Below, piece by piece: positions 38,497 to 47,409 of a DNA stretch of 64,000 nucleotides. This DNA is from QHVT01 sp036399015 (GTDB taxonomy: Bacteria > Acidobacteriota > Thermoanaerobaculia > Gp7-AA8). A program made the translations under genes and the position numbers. Numbering within the stretch: the first letter of the stretch is position 1; every line of letters begins with the position of its first letter. The stretch covers positions 1-64,000 of the forward strand of contig DASWNW010000025.1 of NCBI GenBank assembly GCA_036399015.1, given 5' to 3'. Under the pieces are notes generated by a model. The model did not search any database. It was given only the letters and a program-made list of their open reading frames with translations, and had not been told where the DNA came from.

Positions 38497-40431
38497 TCAC
38501 CGCCGCGCAGCCGCGGCCGCAAAGGTCTGTGTCACCTTTGTTTCGCCGCGGCCGAGACTGACGCTGGTCCAGCCCGCCGCCTGCCGCGCGCCGCGCGGAC
38601 GCCACCCGATCTGGTAGTCGCCCGGCGGCAGCCCCGGCAGCGTCAGCTCACCCAGCGCATCCGTGACCGCCGACCCGTGACGCTCGCGTGCGAGGTGGCC
38701 GAGGACGGCGAACGGAATCGGCTCGCCGGCGTAGCGCAACTCGACCGCGATGCCGGCGAGCGGCTCGTCGGCCGGCGATCGCGTGACGACGCGCAGCGTC
38801 GCCGCACCTTCGGGAACGATCACACGCACGCCGCTTTCCGCATCGCGTGTCGAGACGCGTGCGATGGCAAGCGAGGCGCCCGGCGGCACGATGTAGAGGG
38901 TGCGCGGCGCCTTCTCTCCGACGGTGACGCGGATCGTCCCCTCGGCGCCGGTCCGCAGGAGCCGCGCCGGTGCGCCGTTCGGCGTACGGTCGAGCAGGAT
39001 CGCCGCCCCCGCGATTGGCTTCAGGTTGGGATCGACGACCGTCACCTGCACGTCCATCCCACGAAGGAGTGGCAGCTCGACCTCGCGGTCTCCGTCATTT
39101 TCTCCGAGCTGGAGATGCAGCGGCTCGTCGTGCAGGTAGCCGGCGGCGGACGCGATGAGGACGTACCGCCCGTCCCCCGCGCCGTCGTAGACGAACGTCC
39201 CGTCTTCGGCGACCTCCACATGGCGGCTGGTGCGGGTCTCCGCGCTGTCGCCCTCGATCTGGAGCGACACGTGCGGAACGGGACGGCCGCTCTCGGTGTC
39301 GAAGACGCGGCCCGTGATCCTGCGCGACGGCACGTCGAGCCGCCAGTGCGCGTCCGAGGGGCTGACGCGTTTCATCACGAAGTACGGCTGCTTCAGCTCC
39401 GCCGACGACACGGCGACGCCGTATTCGCCCGGCGCCCAGAGCTCGACGTCGAAGCGGCCGCTCTGGTTCGTCTGCACGTCCGTCTGCCATGCGTCGCCGT
39501 CCAGGCCTACCGTTGCGCCCGCGAGCGGTTTTTTCCGCCACGTGGCCTCGCCCGTCAGGCGGTACGGCTCGACCGCGAGCACGACTTCCTGTTCCGCCGC
39601 GGCCGTCACTTCGACGGGGAACAACTTGCGCTGGAGAGGCTCGGGTCCGGCGAGCAGCACGTCGTACCGCCCCGGTTTGAGCCCGGTGAACTCGACGAAA
39701 TCGGCGACCGGCCGCGGCTCCTTTACCTCGGTTTTCCCTTTCAGCAGGGCGACCGTCGCGCCGTCGGGCAGGACGACGTGCAGCGGCCTCACGACACGGA
39801 TCGTCGCGCCGGCCACGAGCTCGATCACGCCGAAATCCGCGAGGCCGCCGCGGGTCTGCAGGTCGAGACGCTTGCGCCCGAGGCGCGGGTGTTCGACGCA
39901 GAACGTCCCCTCGGTCGGAATGGCGGTGACGCAGTCGAACGAACCGTCGGCCGCGGCGGTACAGACGACCCGCTTGCAGTCGGCGGTGATCTCCGCGAAA
40001 TCGGCCGGAGTGCCGTCCGCGCCGACGGCGCGGCCGCGAATGGTGACGCGCCCCGGCGCCCCGAGGCGCATCCCGCTGCGCGCGTCGAGCTGCTTGCCTT
40101 CGCGCGCGACGCTCCAAGTGCCGAGCGTCTCCTCCGTCCGCACGACCCTTACGGCATCACCGCCGAGGGCGTACCCGGACGCGATGATCGGCCCTACGTC
40201 TACGGTCGTCGGGTGCGTCGGCAGAACGCCCATGACGATGGGGTTGGCGCTCCGCTTCACCAAGACGAACTTGTGGTCGTGCGGTCCTGCGGGAACCGGC
40301 TCGAGCGCCGTCGGCGGACGGAACGTGCCGTCGGCGGAGAGGCAGAGGACGTGATCGGCTGCCGCGGCGGACGCCAGCAGCAGGAGGAGGAGAAAGCCGC
40401 AGGTACGTCGCGCACGCTGCACAGGCGTCAT
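38497..40431 (-). CDS. Secreted multi-domain carboxypeptidase-regulatory-like protein
   Basis: 644 aa with signal peptide (RRTCGFLLLLLLASAAAA). At least four carboxypeptidase-regulatory-like beta sandwiches follow: VTIRGRAVGADGTPA (~130), LTGEATWRKKPLAGATV (~290), ITGRVFDTESGRPVPHVSL (~375) and VTVVDPNLKPIAGAAILLD (~470), with a final LPGLPPGDYQIGWRPRG. Such strings of Ig-like modules are common in secreted proteins of Acidobacteriota and serve in binding or as stalks. It lies between purS and purQ on the same strand, with a probable own leaderless start. Confidence 0.8.
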   Translation of the reverse strand: MTPVQRARRTCGFLLLLLLASAAAADHVLCLSADGTFRPPTALEPVPAGPHDHKFVLVKRSANPIVMGVLPTHPTTVDVGPIIASGYALGGDAVRVVRTEETLGTWSVAREGKQLDARSGMRLGAPGRVTIRGRAVGADGTPADFAEITADCKRVVCTAAADGSFDCVTAIPTEGTFCVEHPRLGRKRLDLQTRGGLADFGVIELVAGATIRVVRPLHVVLPDGATVALLKGKTEVKEPRPVADFVEFTGLKPGRYDVLLAGPEPLQRKLFPVEVTAAAEQEVVLAVEPYRLTGEATWRKKPLAGATVGLDGDAWQTDVQTNQSGRFDVELWAPGEYGVAVSSAELKQPYFVMKRVSPSDAHWRLDVPSRRITGRVFDTESGRPVPHVSLQIEGDSAETRTSRHVEVAEDGTFVYDGAGDGRYVLIASAAGYLHDEPLHLQLGENDGDREVELPLLRGMDVQVTVVDPNLKPIAGAAILLDRTPNGAPARLLRTGAEGTIRVTVGEKAPRTLYIVPPGASLAIARVSTRDAESGVRVIVPEGAATLRVVTRSPADEPLAGIAVELRYAGEPIPFAVLGHLARERHGSAVTDALGELTLPGLPPGDYQIGWRPRGARQAAGWTSVSLGRGETKVTQTFAAAAARR

Positions 40432-40439
40432 GCCTGGCG

Positions 40440-40445
40440 ATGCTA
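40440..40445 (-). promoter_or_regulatory. -10 box of the carboxypeptidase-regulatory-like gene
   Basis: TAGCAT on the minus strand, 8 bp before the ATG at 40431, spacer CGCCAGGC. Confidence 0.4.
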
Positions 40446-40483
40446 GGAGGCCGTCGTCAGGACGTCAATAAGTAACGCGGGAG

Positions 40484-41563
40484 TTACTTTGCCACCGCGG
40501 CGCGCGGCACGTGGTACAGCGTCAGGAAGCCGGCGCGGTCGGTGGCGACGACGGCGTTGGCGCTCCTGCTGTACGCGACCGCGTAGGCGCTCACGCCGTA
40601 CAGCGACGCGGGGGCGATGCCGCGGTCGGAGCCGGAGAAGGTGCCGCTCGCGCTGCAGCGGCGCTCGGCGTAGATGAGCTGCGTGTCGGTGGCGCCGAGG
40701 GTCGCGATCTGGGGGCCGCTGCCCTGCGGGAGGCAGGCGTGGTTCGTGTTCACGAGGTCGCCGATGTCGACGCGCATGGCGCCACCCTTCGGGTCGGCGG
40801 CGGAGGTGATGCGCACCGGCCGCGCGTTCACCTGCTTCTCGAAGAGGGCGTCGCGGCTGAAGGCGATGAGAGACCGGTCTTTCGCGGCGAACATCGCCAC
40901 CTCGACGGCCTTCTCGGTCTGCAGCGGATCGCGCGCGAGCTCGGCGAAGCTCGTCGTGTCGAAGAGCGCCACCACCGTCGCCTCGGTCGTCCCGAAATCC
41001 TCGGCGGCGAGGACCGCCAGCAGCGACCCGTTCGCGCTCGCGGCGATGGCCATCGGCTCGTCGACGTCGAGGGTGCGCAGCTCGGTGTCGCCCTCGCTGT
41101 CGAAGATGTGCACGCGCCGGCCGAGGAGATAGACGTAGCGGCCGCGCGGGTCGGGGAGGATGTCGCGGATCGCCTCCCCCTCCATCGTGATCTCCCGGAT
41201 GATGCCGAGGTCGGGGAGGGAGAGGATGGTCGCGCTCTCGTCCGAGCCGTTGGCGATGAAGAGGCGCGTGCCGGCGGCGTTCGTGCGCATCGCCACCAGC
41301 TCCTTGGTCGCCGCGATCTCCGCGGAGTCGAGCACCACCCGCTTCTTCACGGCGCCGGTCATCGGGTCGACGGCGATCACGCTCTGCGGCTCGGCCAGGC
41401 CGACGTAGACGGTGCCGTCGCTGCCGGTGGCCACCCCGCGCGGGTCGCCGGGCAGCTCCCAGCGGCGGATGACCTTGCGGTCGCGCGTGGGGACGGGGAC
41501 GAGGGAGTCTCCCTCCGCCTGCGCCACGATTGCCGGCGCGCACGCGGCGAACGCGAGCAGCAC
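40484..41563 (-). CDS. Secreted/lipid-anchored beta-propeller protein
   Basis: About 359 aa from a GTG at 41563, the only start codon after the purS stop that leaves a hydrophobic leader (LLAFAACAPAIVAQAEG, possible lipobox AAC). Propeller strands repeat in YVTN/NHL style: LPGDPRGVATGSDGTVYVGLA, TNAAGTRLFIANGSDE, LPDPRGRYVYLLGR, ASANGSLLAVLAAED. It probably binds a partner at the envelope. It begins 13 bp after purS and so may be co-transcribed with it, though it has no visible link to purines. The true start is uncertain. Confidence 0.75.
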   Translation of the reverse strand: MLLAFAACAPAIVAQAEGDSLVPVPTRDRKVIRRWELPGDPRGVATGSDGTVYVGLAEPQSVIAVDPMTGAVKKRVVLDSAEIAATKELVAMRTNAAGTRLFIANGSDESATILSLPDLGIIREITMEGEAIRDILPDPRGRYVYLLGRRVHIFDSEGDTELRTLDVDEPMAIAASANGSLLAVLAAEDFGTTEATVVALFDTTSFAELARDPLQTEKAVEVAMFAAKDRSLIAFSRDALFEKQVNARPVRITSAADPKGGAMRVDIGDLVNTNHACLPQGSGPQIATLGATDTQLIYAERRCSASGTFSGSDRGIAPASLYGVSAYAVAYSRSANAVVATDRAGFLTLYHVPRAAVAK

Positions 41564-41576
41564 CAGTGCGGCGAGC

Positions 41577-41825
41577 CTACTCCTCGAGCGAGTAGGAGAA
41601 CTTTTCGATGACGGTGTTCGCGAGGAGGCGCTCGCACATCTGGCGAAGCTGTGACTCGACGTCTTCACGTGTCTGGCCGGTATCCGCAAGCGTGATCCGA
41701 AACATCTTCCCGACGCGCACATCTTCCACGCCGGCGAAACCGAGCGAGCTGAGGGAGTGCTCGATGGCTTTTCCCTGGGGGTCCAATACCGAGGGTTTGA
41801 GCTCTACGGTGACGGTGGCTTTCAT
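41577..41825 (-). CDS. purS: FGAM synthase subunit PurS
   Basis: 82 aa, the full PurS length. KATVTVELKPSVLDPQGKAI, then GFAGVEDVRVGKMFRI and LRQMCERLLANTVIEKF. PurS dimers bridge PurL and PurQ in formylglycinamidine ribonucleotide synthase. A TATGAT box 6 bp before the ATG and lack of a Shine-Dalgarno suggest a leaderless message. Confidence 0.95.
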   Translation of the reverse strand: MKATVTVELKPSVLDPQGKAIEHSLSSLGFAGVEDVRVGKMFRITLADTGQTREDVESQLRQMCERLLANTVIEKFSYSLEE

Positions 41826-41831
41826 GGGGGG

Positions 41832-41837
41832 ATCATA
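41832..41837 (-). promoter_or_regulatory. -10 box of purS
   Basis: TATGAT on the minus strand, spacer CCCCCC, then the purS ATG. Confidence 0.5.
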
Positions 41838-41848
41838 TCGGAGGTGAA

Positions 41849-41950
41849 ACGCGGAACACGGAACGCAGAACGCAGAACGCAGAATGAAGAATGAAGAAGA
41901 AGGACCGGGAGCCGTTCTCAATTCTGCGTTCTGCGTTCTGCGTTCTCAGT
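41849..41950. repeat. Inverted heptamer repeat, GAACGCA family (locus L)
   Basis: GAACGCA/GAATGAA units (41849-41900) face TTCTGCG units (41914-41950). It ends 4 bp from the stop of the MBL-fold gene and lies upstream of purS. Confidence 0.88.
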
Positions 41951-41954
41951 TCGT

Positions 41955-42773
41955 TCAGAACAACGACAACTGCCCCGGCGGCGGAACGCGGGGGCGGCGG
42001 CGCGCGACGTCGAAGACGCCGGTGGGCTCGAACTGGCGGGCGATCGCGAAATCGATGCTCGCGCCCGTGCGGCGGAGGAGGCGCGTGCACATGTCGCGCA
42101 CGATCGACTCGTGGTTGTTCTTCTGCGAGAGGTGGATCATGCAGAGCGTCTTCAGCTCCGCGCCGAGGAGGCGCTGCACGGCGGTGATTGAATCGTCGTT
42201 GGAGAGGTGTCCGAAGCGCGACATGATCCGCCGCTTGAGCGACCAGGGATAGGTGCCGGCGCGGAGCATGTCGAGGTCGTGGTTGGCCTCGAAGAAGAGG
42301 CCGTCGCAGCCGCTGAGGTGCTTCACCACCTCCTCGTTCACGTGCCCCAGGTCGCTGGCGATGCCGACGCGGGTGCCGTCGCGCGCCTCGATGACGAAGC
42401 AGGCGGGGTCGGCGGCGTCGTGGATGGTGCGGCGCGCGTGCACCTGCAGCTCGCCGATGGTGAACCAGGAGTCGTTCTCGAAGACGACGGTCTTCGTCTC
42501 GGCCGGGTCGATGCGCGAGCCGTTCAGCGTGCCGCGGGTGAGGTAGATCGGGATCTGGTACTTGCGGGCGATCCGTTCCGCGCCGTGGATGTGGTCGGAG
42601 TGCTCGTGCGTGAGCACGATCGCGGCGAGCTGTCCGATGTCGCGGCCGACCATCTCCAGCCGCTTCTTCGTCTCGCGGGAGCCGAGCCCCGCATCGACGA
42701 GGATGGCCGTGCCGTCGCTCTCGAACCAGTACGCGTTCCCTGCGCTACCGGAACTGAGAGGGGCCACGATCAT
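41955..42773 (-). CDS. MBL-fold metallohydrolase (YycJ/WalJ-like)
   Basis: 272 aa. PLSSGSAGNAYWFESDGTAILVDAGLG (seen as SSGSAGNAYW, LVDAGLG) and the metal motif THEHSDHIHG are the WalJ/YycJ-type hallmarks. HLSNDDS and a C-terminal Arg-rich tail follow. The family has 5'-3' exonuclease or related nuclease activity in DNA repair. Start ATG at 42773 lies 7 bp after a TACCAT box. Confidence 0.88.
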   Translation of the reverse strand: MIVAPLSSGSAGNAYWFESDGTAILVDAGLGSRETKKRLEMVGRDIGQLAAIVLTHEHSDHIHGAERIARKYQIPIYLTRGTLNGSRIDPAETKTVVFENDSWFTIGELQVHARRTIHDAADPACFVIEARDGTRVGIASDLGHVNEEVVKHLSGCDGLFFEANHDLDMLRAGTYPWSLKRRIMSRFGHLSNDDSITAVQRLLGAELKTLCMIHLSQKNNHESIVRDMCTRLLRRTGASIDFAIARQFEPTGVFDVARRRPRVPPPGQLSLF

Positions 42774-42780
42774 GGCCGCG

Positions 42781-42786
42781 ATGGTA
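42781..42786 (-). promoter_or_regulatory. -10 box of the MBL-fold gene
   Basis: TACCAT on the minus strand, spacer CGCGGCC, then ATG. Confidence 0.4.
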
Positions 42787-42797
42787 GCAGGAACGCG

Positions 42798-42913
42798 GGT
42801 CCTCGGTTCCTCGGGAAGCTGTTCCTCGGAGTTCCTCGGGGTTCCTCGGGTTCCTCGGGTTCGACGTGGCGGGCGTGCCGAGGAACTCGAGGAACTCGAG
42901 GAACCGAGGAACC
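42798..42913. repeat. Inverted repeat, GGTTCCTCG family (locus M)
   Basis: About six TTCCTCGG units (42798-42862) face four CCGAGGAAC/CTCGAGGAAC units (42877-42913). The spacer GTGGCGGGCGTG is the same as in locus N. It abuts the stop codon of the first FG-GAP protein. Confidence 0.9.
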
Positions 42914-44971
42914 TCAGTGAAACGACACCCTCAGCTCCTGCAGGTCGTTGAACTTCGCTTTCGTCACCCGTGGCGTGATCGTCGGCTGGGCGAGCGCCAC
43001 CGGCGGGAGGCTTAGTGCGGCACGGGCCTGGGTGATCGCGGTGCGCAGCTCGGTCAGGTGGACCGCTTTGATGCGCAAGCCGGTGAGCGCCGGGTCGGTG
43101 AAGGAGAACGGGGGCAGGCCGGCGGAGCGGCGGAGCGAGTTTGCGAGCGAGCGGACGTCGGACGTGTCGGCGGCGCGGATGATCTTGTCGGACGGGCGGA
43201 CCGGGTTCATCGTCGTGGCGACGTCGAGGTTGCCGTCGGGGGAGACGGTGCCGTTCGTGGCGTGGACGCTGCGCACCGTATAGACGTAGGCGCGGCTCGG
43301 GTCGACGGTGGAGTCGGTGAACTGCTCGGTCGAGCTCGACCCGACCGTGTTCCACTGGCCGAGGTCGTTGCGGCGCATGACGTGGTGAGTGGAGACGTCG
43401 GCGGTCGAGGTCCAGCGGATGGTGATCGCGTTCGCGGCGGCGTTCCCGGTGGCGACCACGTTGAGCGGTGCGCCGAACGGGGGGCGGTTGACGGTGTGGA
43501 GCAAGCCCCACAATGATCCGACAGCGCCGTAGCCGCCCACGGGGTCGCCGCCGAATTGCGCGTCCAGCTCGTGGCTGCCGACGGCAAGGTTGTTTACGGT
43601 GAAGATCGCGTTGCCGGCGGAGTTGACGTTGCTGGTGGCGAGGACGGTTGTGCCTTTCTTCAACGTGACCACCCCCGACGGGACGGGCGCGTTCGGCTTC
43701 ACGGTGAAGCTGGCGGTGAACGTCACGCTGCCGCCGAACGTCGAGGGATTCGGAGACGAGGTGAGATCCATTTCGATCCAGCGCTTCCGGCAGACGTTCA
43801 GGAGGATGCTGACGTTCCGGGCGGAGGAGAGATACGCGATGTCGTCAAGGCCGTCGTGGTTGAAGTCGGCGCCGGCGACGCGGCGGGCGGAGCTGGTCGC
43901 GCCGGTAGCCAGAGAACCAATGTTGAAAACGAGGACGTACTCGGAGCCGCCCAGCGCGAGGTCGCTCGCGCCGTCTTCATCCATATCGGCGGCGGCGAGG
44001 TCCTGGAAGTTACTCGAGTTCTGCCAAACGGAAGTAGTGGCCGCGATTCCTCCGTTGCCGTTGCCGCGAAAGAGGTAGAAGCCCCCCTGGCGACCTCCGA
44101 ACGGCGACTGCACGTCGTTGACCGCAACGGCGACGTCGAGCTTCCTGTCAATCACCTCGAACTGCCCCGTGACGAGGCGCATGTTCGCATCCAGGGCATG
44201 GGTGCTCTTGGAGTCGAACACGCCCCCGAAGGTGCCGGCCTCGTTCCGGTAAAGGTCGAGATGGCCCAACGTCGACGCCGCGCCGGGGCCGATCGCGGCG
44301 GCGAAGTCGATGAACGTATCGTTGTTGAGATCACCGAGGACCACGTCTCCGGCCGGACCGCTCGTGCCGAAGGTCTGGATCGTGCCGTTCACGCCGGTCC
44401 CGGGCGTCCCGCCCCAGAGCAGGTGCAGCGACGGCTCGCCGGCGTTGATCGGGAAACCGGCAACGAGCACGTCCATGTTGCCGTCCTTGTTGAAGTCTGC
44501 CGCCACGATGCGTCGCGCCGACTCGAGGAAGGGGATGATCCTCGTTTTTCCGCCGCCGGTGAAACCGCCTTGGGCGTCGGCCCAGACCTGACGCAGGCTG
44601 ACGCAACTGCCGAACTGCCGGCACTCCTCGAGATTCGACGACTGCTGCGCGATCAGGATGTCCAACAGCCCGTCCGCGTTCATGTCGGCGAGCGCCACCG
44701 CCGAGGGGCGGGAGCCGGCGACCGCGAACGGCGGCAGGAATCCGTCATGGTCGATGTGCACTTCGACGGCGAACTCCGTCGCCGCGGACGAGACCGTGAC
44801 CAGATCGAGGTCGCCGTCGTTCCCGATGTCGCCGAAGACGAGGTCGGTGATGTCGTGCCCGGCCTCGATCGCCGGAAGCCGTTCCTCGAAGGAGTACATC
44901 GGATCGCAAGCCGCCGCAGCACGGCCGGCAACAGCGACGATGAGGAGCGCAGAGACGAGAGCTCGGATCAT
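42914..44971 (-). CDS. Secreted FG-GAP/Ig-like/Fn3 protein, copy 1
   Basis: 685 aa. Signal peptide IRALVSALLIVAVAGRAAAA. Six FG-GAP/VCBS calcium motifs (DIGNDGDLDLVTV, DMNADGLLDILIA, DFNKDGNMDVLVAG, DLNNDTFIDF, DMDEDGASDLALG, DFNHDGLDDIAYL) make a probable propeller (~35-375). A bacterial Ig-like domain (~385-480; NPSTFGGSVTFTASFTV), an Fn3 domain (~495-590) and a C-terminal module (AVHLTELRTAI, RVTKAKFNDLQELR) follow; the last resembles a tail found on other secreted proteins of this phylum. Likely a surface or secreted adhesin or matrix protein. A TATAAT box at 45012-45007 serves it. Paralogue directly upstream. Confidence 0.88.
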   Translation of the reverse strand: MIRALVSALLIVAVAGRAAAACDPMYSFEERLPAIEAGHDITDLVFGDIGNDGDLDLVTVSSAATEFAVEVHIDHDGFLPPFAVAGSRPSAVALADMNADGLLDILIAQQSSNLEECRQFGSCVSLRQVWADAQGGFTGGGKTRIIPFLESARRIVAADFNKDGNMDVLVAGFPINAGEPSLHLLWGGTPGTGVNGTIQTFGTSGPAGDVVLGDLNNDTFIDFAAAIGPGAASTLGHLDLYRNEAGTFGGVFDSKSTHALDANMRLVTGQFEVIDRKLDVAVAVNDVQSPFGGRQGGFYLFRGNGNGGIAATTSVWQNSSNFQDLAAADMDEDGASDLALGGSEYVLVFNIGSLATGATSSARRVAGADFNHDGLDDIAYLSSARNVSILLNVCRKRWIEMDLTSSPNPSTFGGSVTFTASFTVKPNAPVPSGVVTLKKGTTVLATSNVNSAGNAIFTVNNLAVGSHELDAQFGGDPVGGYGAVGSLWGLLHTVNRPPFGAPLNVVATGNAAANAITIRWTSTADVSTHHVMRRNDLGQWNTVGSSSTEQFTDSTVDPSRAYVYTVRSVHATNGTVSPDGNLDVATTMNPVRPSDKIIRAADTSDVRSLANSLRRSAGLPPFSFTDPALTGLRIKAVHLTELRTAITQARAALSLPPVALAQPTITPRVTKAKFNDLQELRVSFH

Positions 44972-45017
44972 TGTGGACGAACTGGAACGGACGGTTTGTC
45001 CGGCATTATACGAGATG

Positions 45018-45096
45018 GAGTTCCTCGGGGTTCCTCGGGGTTCCTCGGGTTCCAGGTGGCGGGCGTGCCGAGGAACTCCGAGGAACCGAGGAACCT
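45018..45096. repeat. Inverted repeat, GGTTCCTCG family (locus N)
   Basis: Four TTCCTCGG units (45018-45053) face three CCGAGGAAC units (45067-45096). The spacer GTGGCGGGCGTG matches locus M, so the two hairpins are duplicates that have since changed unit number. It abuts the stop of copy 2 and lies upstream of copy 1. Confidence 0.9.
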
Positions 45097-47180
45097 CAGT
45101 AGAACGCCATCCTCAGCTCCTGCAGGTCGTTGAACTTGGCCTTCGTCACGCGCGGCGTGATGGTCGGCTGGCTGAGCGCGACTGCCGGGAGGCCCAGCGC
45201 GGCGCGGGCCTGGGCGATCGCGGTCCGCAGCTCGGTCAGGTGGACGGCCTTGACCGGCAGGCCGGTCAGCGTCGCGTCGGTGAAGGAGAACGGGGCCAGG
45301 CCGGCGGCGCGGCGGAGCGAATTTGCCAGCGAGCGGACGTCGGTCGTGTCGGCGGCGCGGACGATCTTGTCGGACGGGCGGACCGGGTTCATGGTCGTGG
45401 CGACGTCGAGGTTGCCGTCGGGCGAGACCGTGCCGTTCGTGGCGTGCACGCTGCGCACGGTGTAGACGTACGCGCGGCTCGGGTCGACGGTGGGGTCGGT
45501 GAACTGCTCCGTCGGTGTCGACCCGACCATGTGCCACTGGCCGAGGTCATTGCGGCGCATGACGTGGTGCGTGGAGACGTCGGCGGTCGAGGTCCAGCGG
45601 ATGGTGATCGCGTTCGCGGCGGCGTTGCCGGTGGCGACGACGTTCAACGGCGCGCCGAACGGGGGGCGGTGGACCGTATGCACGAGCGTATTCGAGTCGG
45701 CGCCGGGGTAGTCGAGGTCGGGGTTCCCGCTGTAGTGCGCCTTGACGCTGTGGCTGCCGATGGAGAGGTTGGCGACGGTGATGGAGACGTTGCCGGCGGA
45801 GTTGACGCTGGCGCTGCCGAGGACGGTGCTGCCCTCGTACAGCGTCACGGTGCCGGTCGGCACTGGTGCGCCGGGTTTGACCGAGAGACTGGCGGTGAAC
45901 GTCACGGTGCCGCCGAACGTCGACGGGTTGGGAGAGGAGGTGAGCGCAACCTTGACGTAGCGCGCCTCGCAGGTGTTCAGGAAGATGTTGATGGTGTCGA
46001 CCGGCGAATGGAGATAGGCGACGTCGTCGCGGCCGTCGCGGTCGAAGTCGCCGCTGAAGACGCCGCCGAAGTCGCCGGCCATGAGCGTGGTGGCGAACGG
46101 CTGGCGGAAGTTGCCGTTGCCGGCGTTGTAGTGGAACGTGAGGCCGCTGTCGAGGACGGAGAGGTCGGGAACGGCGTCCTCGTCGAAGTCCCCCGCGACC
46201 AGGTCGGCGTACGAGCGCGAGCTCACGGACATGGTGCCGCCCGGCTGCAGCGTCCCGGTGCCGTTGGCGTTGATCAGGATCCTGACGGAGCCGCCGTTGT
46301 CCGTCAGCGTCGACTTGTACATGGCGACGGCGAGGTCGAGATGCGTGTCGAGCTTGTTGAACTGTCCCGTCACGAGCCGCAGGCGTGAGTCGGTGCTCGG
46401 GAGGGTGGCGGAGCTGGAGCTCGCGCCGAACGCTCCCTCCGCGTTGAGGTACATGTCGACGCGGCTGGCCGTGGTCGTGGCGGATTTGCCGATTGCGGCG
46501 GCGAAGTCGGTGAAGGTGTCGTTGTTGAAGTCGCCGATGGCGACGTCGGCGATCGGGCCGTCGAGCGTGAAGGTCTGCGTCGTACCGCCGGCCACGGCGC
46601 CACTATCGGGGTCGCTGCCCCAGATCAGGTGCAGCGCCGGATCGGCCGCGTCGATGGGCCGCGCGGCGACGAGGACGTCCATCTCCCCGTCGTGGTTGAA
46701 GTCGGCCGCGACGAGCCGCTCGACGGTGTCGGCATAGGGGATGACGGCCGGCTGGCCCGCGCTGGCGAATCCGCCGTTGGCGTCGGCGAGCACCCGGCGC
46801 AGGCTGACGCAGCTGCCGAACTGCCGGCAGCCCTCCAGGTCGGCCGCCTGCTCCGCCAGCAGGATGTCGAGCAGCCCGTCGCCGTTGAGGTCGGCGAGGG
46901 CGACGTCGGTGGGGCGGGAGCCGGCGACCGCGAACGGCGCGAGGTAACCGCCGTCGTCGCTCACGTGCACGTTGACGGCGAAGTCGGTGAGCGCGGACGA
47001 GACGGTGACGAAGTCCAGGTCGCCGTCATTGCCGAGGTCGCCGACGGCCGCCTGCGTGACGTCATGTCCGGCGGAGATGGCGGGCCTCCGTTCCTCGAAA
47101 GAGGCCATCACGCACCCGGCCCAGGCGGGCTGGGCCATGGCAACGACGAGAGACACGACGAGCGTGGTACGGATGATCAT
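45096..47180 (-). CDS. Secreted FG-GAP/Ig-like/Fn3 protein, copy 2
   Basis: 694 aa, same domain order as copy 1: signal peptide (IIRTTLVVSLVVAMAQPAWA), six FG-GAP motifs (DLGNDGDLDFVTV to DFDRDGRDDVAYL), Ig-like domain, Fn3 and the AVHLTELRTAI tail. The last ~195 residues agree with copy 1 at about nine positions in ten by eye, while the propeller halves have drifted much further. This is a tandem duplication in which the 3' end has been kept similar, by selection or gene conversion. Function is as unknown as for copy 1; divergent from murA. Confidence 0.88.
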   Translation of the reverse strand: MIIRTTLVVSLVVAMAQPAWAGCVMASFEERRPAISAGHDVTQAAVGDLGNDGDLDFVTVSSALTDFAVNVHVSDDGGYLAPFAVAGSRPTDVALADLNGDGLLDILLAEQAADLEGCRQFGSCVSLRRVLADANGGFASAGQPAVIPYADTVERLVAADFNHDGEMDVLVAARPIDAADPALHLIWGSDPDSGAVAGGTTQTFTLDGPIADVAIGDFNNDTFTDFAAAIGKSATTTASRVDMYLNAEGAFGASSSSATLPSTDSRLRLVTGQFNKLDTHLDLAVAMYKSTLTDNGGSVRILINANGTGTLQPGGTMSVSSRSYADLVAGDFDEDAVPDLSVLDSGLTFHYNAGNGNFRQPFATTLMAGDFGGVFSGDFDRDGRDDVAYLHSPVDTINIFLNTCEARYVKVALTSSPNPSTFGGTVTFTASLSVKPGAPVPTGTVTLYEGSTVLGSASVNSAGNVSITVANLSIGSHSVKAHYSGNPDLDYPGADSNTLVHTVHRPPFGAPLNVVATGNAAANAITIRWTSTADVSTHHVMRRNDLGQWHMVGSTPTEQFTDPTVDPSRAYVYTVRSVHATNGTVSPDGNLDVATTMNPVRPSDKIVRAADTTDVRSLANSLRRAAGLAPFSFTDATLTGLPVKAVHLTELRTAIAQARAALGLPAVALSQPTITPRVTKAKFNDLQELRMAFY

Positions 47181-47226
47181 GGGGTACGACGTGAAACGAT
47201 TTCGAGGGGCGGAGTATTCGCGGTTT

Positions 47227-47352
47227 GGGGTTCCTCGGGGTTCCTCGGGGTTCCTCGGAGTTCCTCGGGTGAATTGGGGACAGGGCGACCTCTACTCCGA
47301 GGAACGCCGAGGAACTCCGAGGAACCCGAGGAACCGAGGAACCCGAGGAACC
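47227..47352. repeat. Inverted repeat, GGTTCCTCG family (locus O)
   Basis: Four TTCCTCGG units (47227-47270) face six CCGAGGAAC units (47296-47352). It is the only one of the 19 loci that is not next to a stop codon: it lies between the divergent starts of FG-GAP copy 2 and murA. Confidence 0.9.
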
Positions 47353-47394
47353 AACGCGATCCAACATTGCGCGCGCCTCGCCAATAATCTTCAC

Positions 47395-47400
47395 TACAAT
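47395..47400 (+). promoter_or_regulatory. -10 box of murA
   Basis: TACAAT, spacer CCGCGCGCA, then the murA ATG. No Shine-Dalgarno. Confidence 0.45.
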
Positions 47401-47409
47401 CCGCGCGCA

